Source: Brienomyrus brachyistius (taxonomy: Eukaryota; Chordata; Actinopteri; Osteoglossiformes; Mormyridae). Taken from it: a stretch of DNA of 64,000 bases. The position numbers and the translations under genes were made by a program. The DNA is taken from NCBI RefSeq assembly GCF_023856365.1, contig NW_026042397.1, positions 186,001-250,000 of the forward strand, read 5' to 3'. Shown piece by piece: positions 60,117 through 64,000 of the stretch. The notes beneath the pieces are model-generated. The model had not been told where the DNA came from. It searched no databases and saw only the letters and a list, made by a program, of their open reading frames with translations. Positions within the stretch are counted from its first letter, which is position 1; each line of letters starts with the position of its first letter.

Positions 60117-61025
60117 ACACCTGGGTCTATTAAAAGAAGGTGATGCTGCCTGAACCACCAACCAAGGCTGGGAGGAAAGGGAGGAACACTAGTCAAATGA
60201 AGGAAGAAAATACAAAAAATACAAAAGTCAGGGAGTGTTATGAAGAAGGCACCACACTTAAGACTATTGGTTTTATGCAGTGAATTACACCAGAGAGAGT
60301 TTTTGCATTTTAGCTGTGTCATGTAACATTCCTCAGACTTCATTTTAATGTTTTCTTCAACGCAACAAAGTCCCACGGTAACAAAAGCGCTGAGGTCTGG
60401 ATCGTTAATTGCAATGTGGGGAGTGCAGACCAGCTGGGGTGGGGGATCGTGCTCAGTCACGATAAAAGGCAAACGGGTAAATTGTGAATACGCACTTAAT
60501 CTAACTACAGTTTAACGTTGTTCCACATACCAATATCACTACGTATCGGTATCGCAAAACAAAATTTAAAATGTTAAGATTCTGTCATTCTGAAAATCTG
60601 AGTATTTAAGACATTATGTTCCATAGCAATTTGTGGAGATAAATACCCTCGGACAGTAGCGTTCATTTCACAATTAAGTCTCTTTAAGTCATTGTTTTAT
60701 GTTAAGCAGGATGAATGTGTGATTTTTAATTAATAAACCTTTAAGGGTTATATGCTTATGCTGTTGTATACTGTTCTCGGTGTACAACTTAACTTATAAA
60801 AGTCTGTTCATCTAATTATAGAATAATGTATAGAATAATTATAAAAGAGCTATAATTATTATGATGTTATTATTTAATTGTGTGGGCCGTGTTGCTTGAT
60901 TACATTTGACTCCTCGGCACGTGGGACGCTGCCGGTTTGAAAGACGCGGCTTCACTTGTTTTCTGCACCAAGGTGGGTTGCCATTCTGCTCCCATTTTAT
61001 CGGATAATTTATCTTATTATTTAGT

Positions 61026-61586
61026 ATTTGTCAAATTTGCATGTATATTAAAATATGTTTGATGAGTAAAGTCAGTATATTGCTTTTAAATAAAGTGATT
61101 TTGTTCCGGGCTACTATGTTAATTATATTTAAATTTTATGCGCAAAGTGTAGTTGACATTTAACTTTTCCGCGTTTAAGTACATTATTGCGCTTGCTAGT
61201 GAGTAAATTAGTTCATTTCTTTTAAATAAAGTGAACATTGTTGTGGGGTGCTGTGTTGGTTAAATTTAAATTTCATGTGCAAGTCGGCTAGTTTCCTGTG
61301 CCGCAAAGTCTAGGTGATATTTCACTTTTCCGCGTGCGCTTTCATGTTGCATTCTACTGCGGATGCGGGTGGTTTCGCTCGGTGCTGCCTACAGCAATGA
61401 TATTCCACCAGACCAGGAGAGGGCAGATGTATTGTAAGAAACACGAATAAAAGTAGTGAAGCAAGTCCTGTAAAGTTTGTTTGGTGACTAAAATCAGTAT
61501 ATTGCCATTTAGTAAAATTTAAAATTGTTCCAGGCTTCTGTTTTGATTATATCTAAATTTTATGTGAAAGTTAACTAGTTTCCTAT
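61026..61586. repeat. Degenerate tandem repeat of three units, right arm
   Basis: Mirror of 26740-27300. At about 61170 the sequence goes directly from TTTTCCGCG to TTTAAGTACA, missing a 14-bp piece that the left arm has. Confidence 0.6.
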
Positions 61587-61870
61587 GCTATAATGCAATT
61601 GTTCATTGCGGAGGTGTCAGTGCAGAACTGTATTCCATGTGCCAGGAGTGACTGACAGCTCCATTGTATTGCCTGTATGTTGTTTTTCCTCATTCAGATA
61701 CAGATGAATTGCTTAAGCTGTCAGCTGGAGCAACGCTGAACAGGAGAAGCGGTTTCAGAAAATGGATGAATGTCCCCAGAGGTGTGAGTTAACAGTTTTA
61801 ACCACTGCATCACTGTACCATGCCCCTGTATAGGATATGTAGAAGAACCTGTTGCAGTTATCTGGTGTGT

Positions 61871-62044
61871 GTGTTTTTGACTCTCCCTGCCGGCCCCTGG
61901 AGGTTTGGGCTTCCCCTTTGAGTCTGGTGCCTCCCAAGGTTTCTTCCTTCTAGGGAGTTTTTCCTTGCCACTGTCGCCTATGGCTTACTCACTGGGGGCT
62001 TTGGGTGGGGATGCTGTAAAGTGCTTTCAGACAATGTAATGTTG
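61871..62044 (+). repeat. Common fish interspersed repeat fragment, right arm
   Basis: Mirror of 26282-26455 (CCTTGCCACTGTCGCC and GATGCTGTAAAGTGCTTTC). The right copy reads GTGCTTTCAGACAATG where the left copy reads, in reverse complement, GCGCTTTCACACAATG. This is one of the few substitutions in the outer arm. Confidence 0.5.
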
Positions 62045-62700
62045 TGATAACGTGCTATACTTTGTTGTGTAATTTTGTATTTACTCACGCAAATAAAAAA
62101 TTGTTTGATAACAAAAAACACTTGTTTCATTCTTTTTCCCTGCGAACATATCAGTCACTTCCCTCCTGCTCCTGCATTCAAAAATGAAAGTTTGTCCTGC
62201 ACTGCACTTTATTGCCGTGGGTTCCACAGGAATGCAGACCTCTACTTTGGTGTAATCCTGCTGCTGTTGTAGATGGTCTGCTCGCACGCTTTCACATTGT
62301 GCACAAGCAGATTTTTTGTATCTCTGCAGAGAAGCATTCTTTTCTTCTGCCTGGCAAATCCATCATTATAATAGCAATCCACCTAGCGCCCCTAGCTCTT
62401 AAAGAAAATGTTTGAAAAAATTAGTTTATAGCATGTTTACACCATAAAAACAGCAGTGACTGAGTACACCCTTGTGGACCAGGCGCCTGGCTTTGACTAT
62501 TTTTCTGCCATTAAACTAGCAAACGTGGGTTGGCCATGACGTAAAATAACTTGTGCCTTTAAATTAAAAAAAAAAGTCCTGTGTGTTGTAAAGTGAGGTA
62601 TGAAACAGATACCAGGCCGCTTCAGTGAGGGTCAGCGTAAGTTTTATTAATGTGATTTTGCGGTTTAAACTGTTTCATTGGAATCAATCCAACCAGCAGC

Positions 62701-62892
62701 ATGAAGACTGCAAGCCAAAGAAGTGGGACGATGCCTGAGAAGAACAACTCAGTCAATCCTCACGTCTCCTCTCTCCTCAGGCGATTGATGGACTCTGAGC
62801 ATGAGACATGTACAAAAGATGAGGACTCTTCTCCACTATTCAAATGGAAATTGTTCTTAATCTTTTATTTATACCTTTTGCTTATACCGTAA
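62701..62892 (+). other. 63-codon open frame, right-arm copy
   Basis: Mirror of 25434-25625 with the same translation. It is preceded within 60 bp by no recognisable promoter. Listed because it is one of the few non-repeat frames kept open in both arms. Confidence 0.2.
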
Positions 62893-64000
62893 GATTTAGG
62901 AACACACTGAAAAAGATCAACTTTAATACATTTGAAGGTTGAAGTTATTGGAATTTGTAACGGCTGATTTGGTGGAATATGATTTTGGACAGAACTGTCA
63001 AAAAATGTGGAATGAAAATGCAGTTTAATGGTTGAATCCGTGGCTTGCCTAACTTGTTATAAATTGCACACACATCCAGCATTAAAGTGACAGGGAGGTA
63101 TTAGACCAGAGTTGTTGCATTACATTAACACAGACCAGCAAAAAATATAACATTATTCTAACATTAATGTAATGTTGTTCTGAATAGATTTCTATGTCCA
63201 GTCCTGATTTCAAATTGGGCCTTTAAGCCTAGAATATGGTCAGTTTTAAAAATACTTGACTTTGTTGCAACTCTGACTAAGTTGAATTCCATCAAGTGGT
63301 TAACGGGTGTGAAGATTATCCTGAAATTTTCAAGTTAATGTCATTCCAGTTAATGTGAGTTTGTTCTGTGTGGGTCTCTGTCTCAGGCTGTCATTTTCGT
63401 CTTAGTCTCATTTAAACCACTTAACAATATGCATAGATTGCATAGCTGCAAATGTAAAATACAAAAATTAACTTGGAAAGCATTCTACAACAACATTCAG
63501 TATTGTGGAGTATTAATAGCATTTATTGCCAATTCCAGTTGCTAGGTAACTTCTATATTTTGAATAGAATACAATATAATATTTTAAACTAGATTACAGT
63601 TAATTGTTATTTTTCTGTTTAAAAAAGACAATTGCTGTAATTTACATAGGACAAAACCTGTAAAAGACATTTTGTAATTATTTTCTAAATGAAATGAAGA
63701 TGCTTTGTTACTCCCCTTGGGGAAATTCTCTTTTCACCTACCCCATCTTGCTCTACTTGACACACGGGCACAGACAAAGGTAACAGCAAACCTGGCAGCA
63801 AAGGGCAGCCACCTGTAGGGACACCCATGGAGCTGGGGGTTTTACAGTGATTAACAGCAATTTTGCAATACTTTTCTGGCAGCTTTTTTTTTTGCTAGGA
63901 ATTTACAGTAAATTCCACAGTCAGTTCTACACTAGAAGAGACATCATTCCTAAGCGCAGCATGGACTGCTTCCGGACACAGTATCTAATGCGACTTCCAG

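Larger units (their letters stand above)
46714..64000 (-). repeat. Right arm of the giant inverted repeat (continues past the window)
   Basis: Reverse-complement partner of 24326-42013. Homology begins at AGTTGAT (46714-46720) and continues to the last base of the window (position 64000 pairs with 24326). The arm carries two solo LTRs and an extra retroviral segment that the left arm lacks, and lacks a 968-bp solo LTR present on the left. Confidence 0.97.

Overview
The window is vertebrate genomic DNA, most likely from a ray-finned fish. The evidence is the repeat content: L1-Tx1-type and CR1/L2-type LINEs, several hAT families, a Tc1-like transposase, a Tc1-style MITE, retrovirus-like remnants, and a tRNA-derived SINE ending in GGAT repeats. 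There are no prokaryotic features. The only host gene I can support is a two-exon gene on the minus strand. The species cannot be named from the sequence alone.

Layout, left part: 1-4150, a dead L1-Tx1 LINE (ORF2 pieces, then a G-rich tail); 4150-4960, a hAT-type transposase remnant; about 6300-10232, a minisatellite of roughly 135 units of 29 bp that is free of stop codons on the minus strand and so produces very long spurious ORFs; 10790-12223, a predicted spliced host gene of 283 codons with a C-terminal basic nuclear-localisation-like tail; 16539-17225, a decayed Tc1-like transposase; 18311-20780, a decayed endogenous retrovirus (RNase H, integrase, possible envelope); 20974-21458, exon-like pieces of a G2E3/HECT-like gene; and SINE copies and a second hAT C-terminal remnant up to 24320.

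Right part: from about 24326 to the end of the window lies a giant inverted repeat. The left arm (24326-42013) pairs with the reverse complement of the right arm (46714-64000), around a 4.7 kb spacer. The right arm runs off the window, so the true arm length is at least about 17.5 kb. Nearly every feature in one arm has a mirror copy in the other: a small ORF, SINE, MITE, L1-Tx1 LINE, CR1-like LINE, retroviral gag-like segment, the 3' end of an LTR retrotransposon, an unrecognised ORF of about 200 codons, and the 3' part of a hAT element. Arm-specific changes date from after the duplication: two solo LTRs only in the right arm, one 968 bp solo LTR only in the left arm, about 425 bp missing from the left retroviral copy, and a replaced SINE 5' end in the left arm. 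The outer 8 kb is nearly identical between arms, while the 33-36 kb zone is visibly more diverged.

The inner end of the right arm lies inside a hAT element (44527-48268) that has a perfect 8-bp target-site duplication. The middle of its transposase has been replaced by a foreign repeat and a LINE fragment. The arm boundary falls inside that LINE, which suggests recombination between LINE copies as the origin of the inversion. Apart from the two-exon gene and the conserved unknown ORF pair, I see no intact protein-coding gene.
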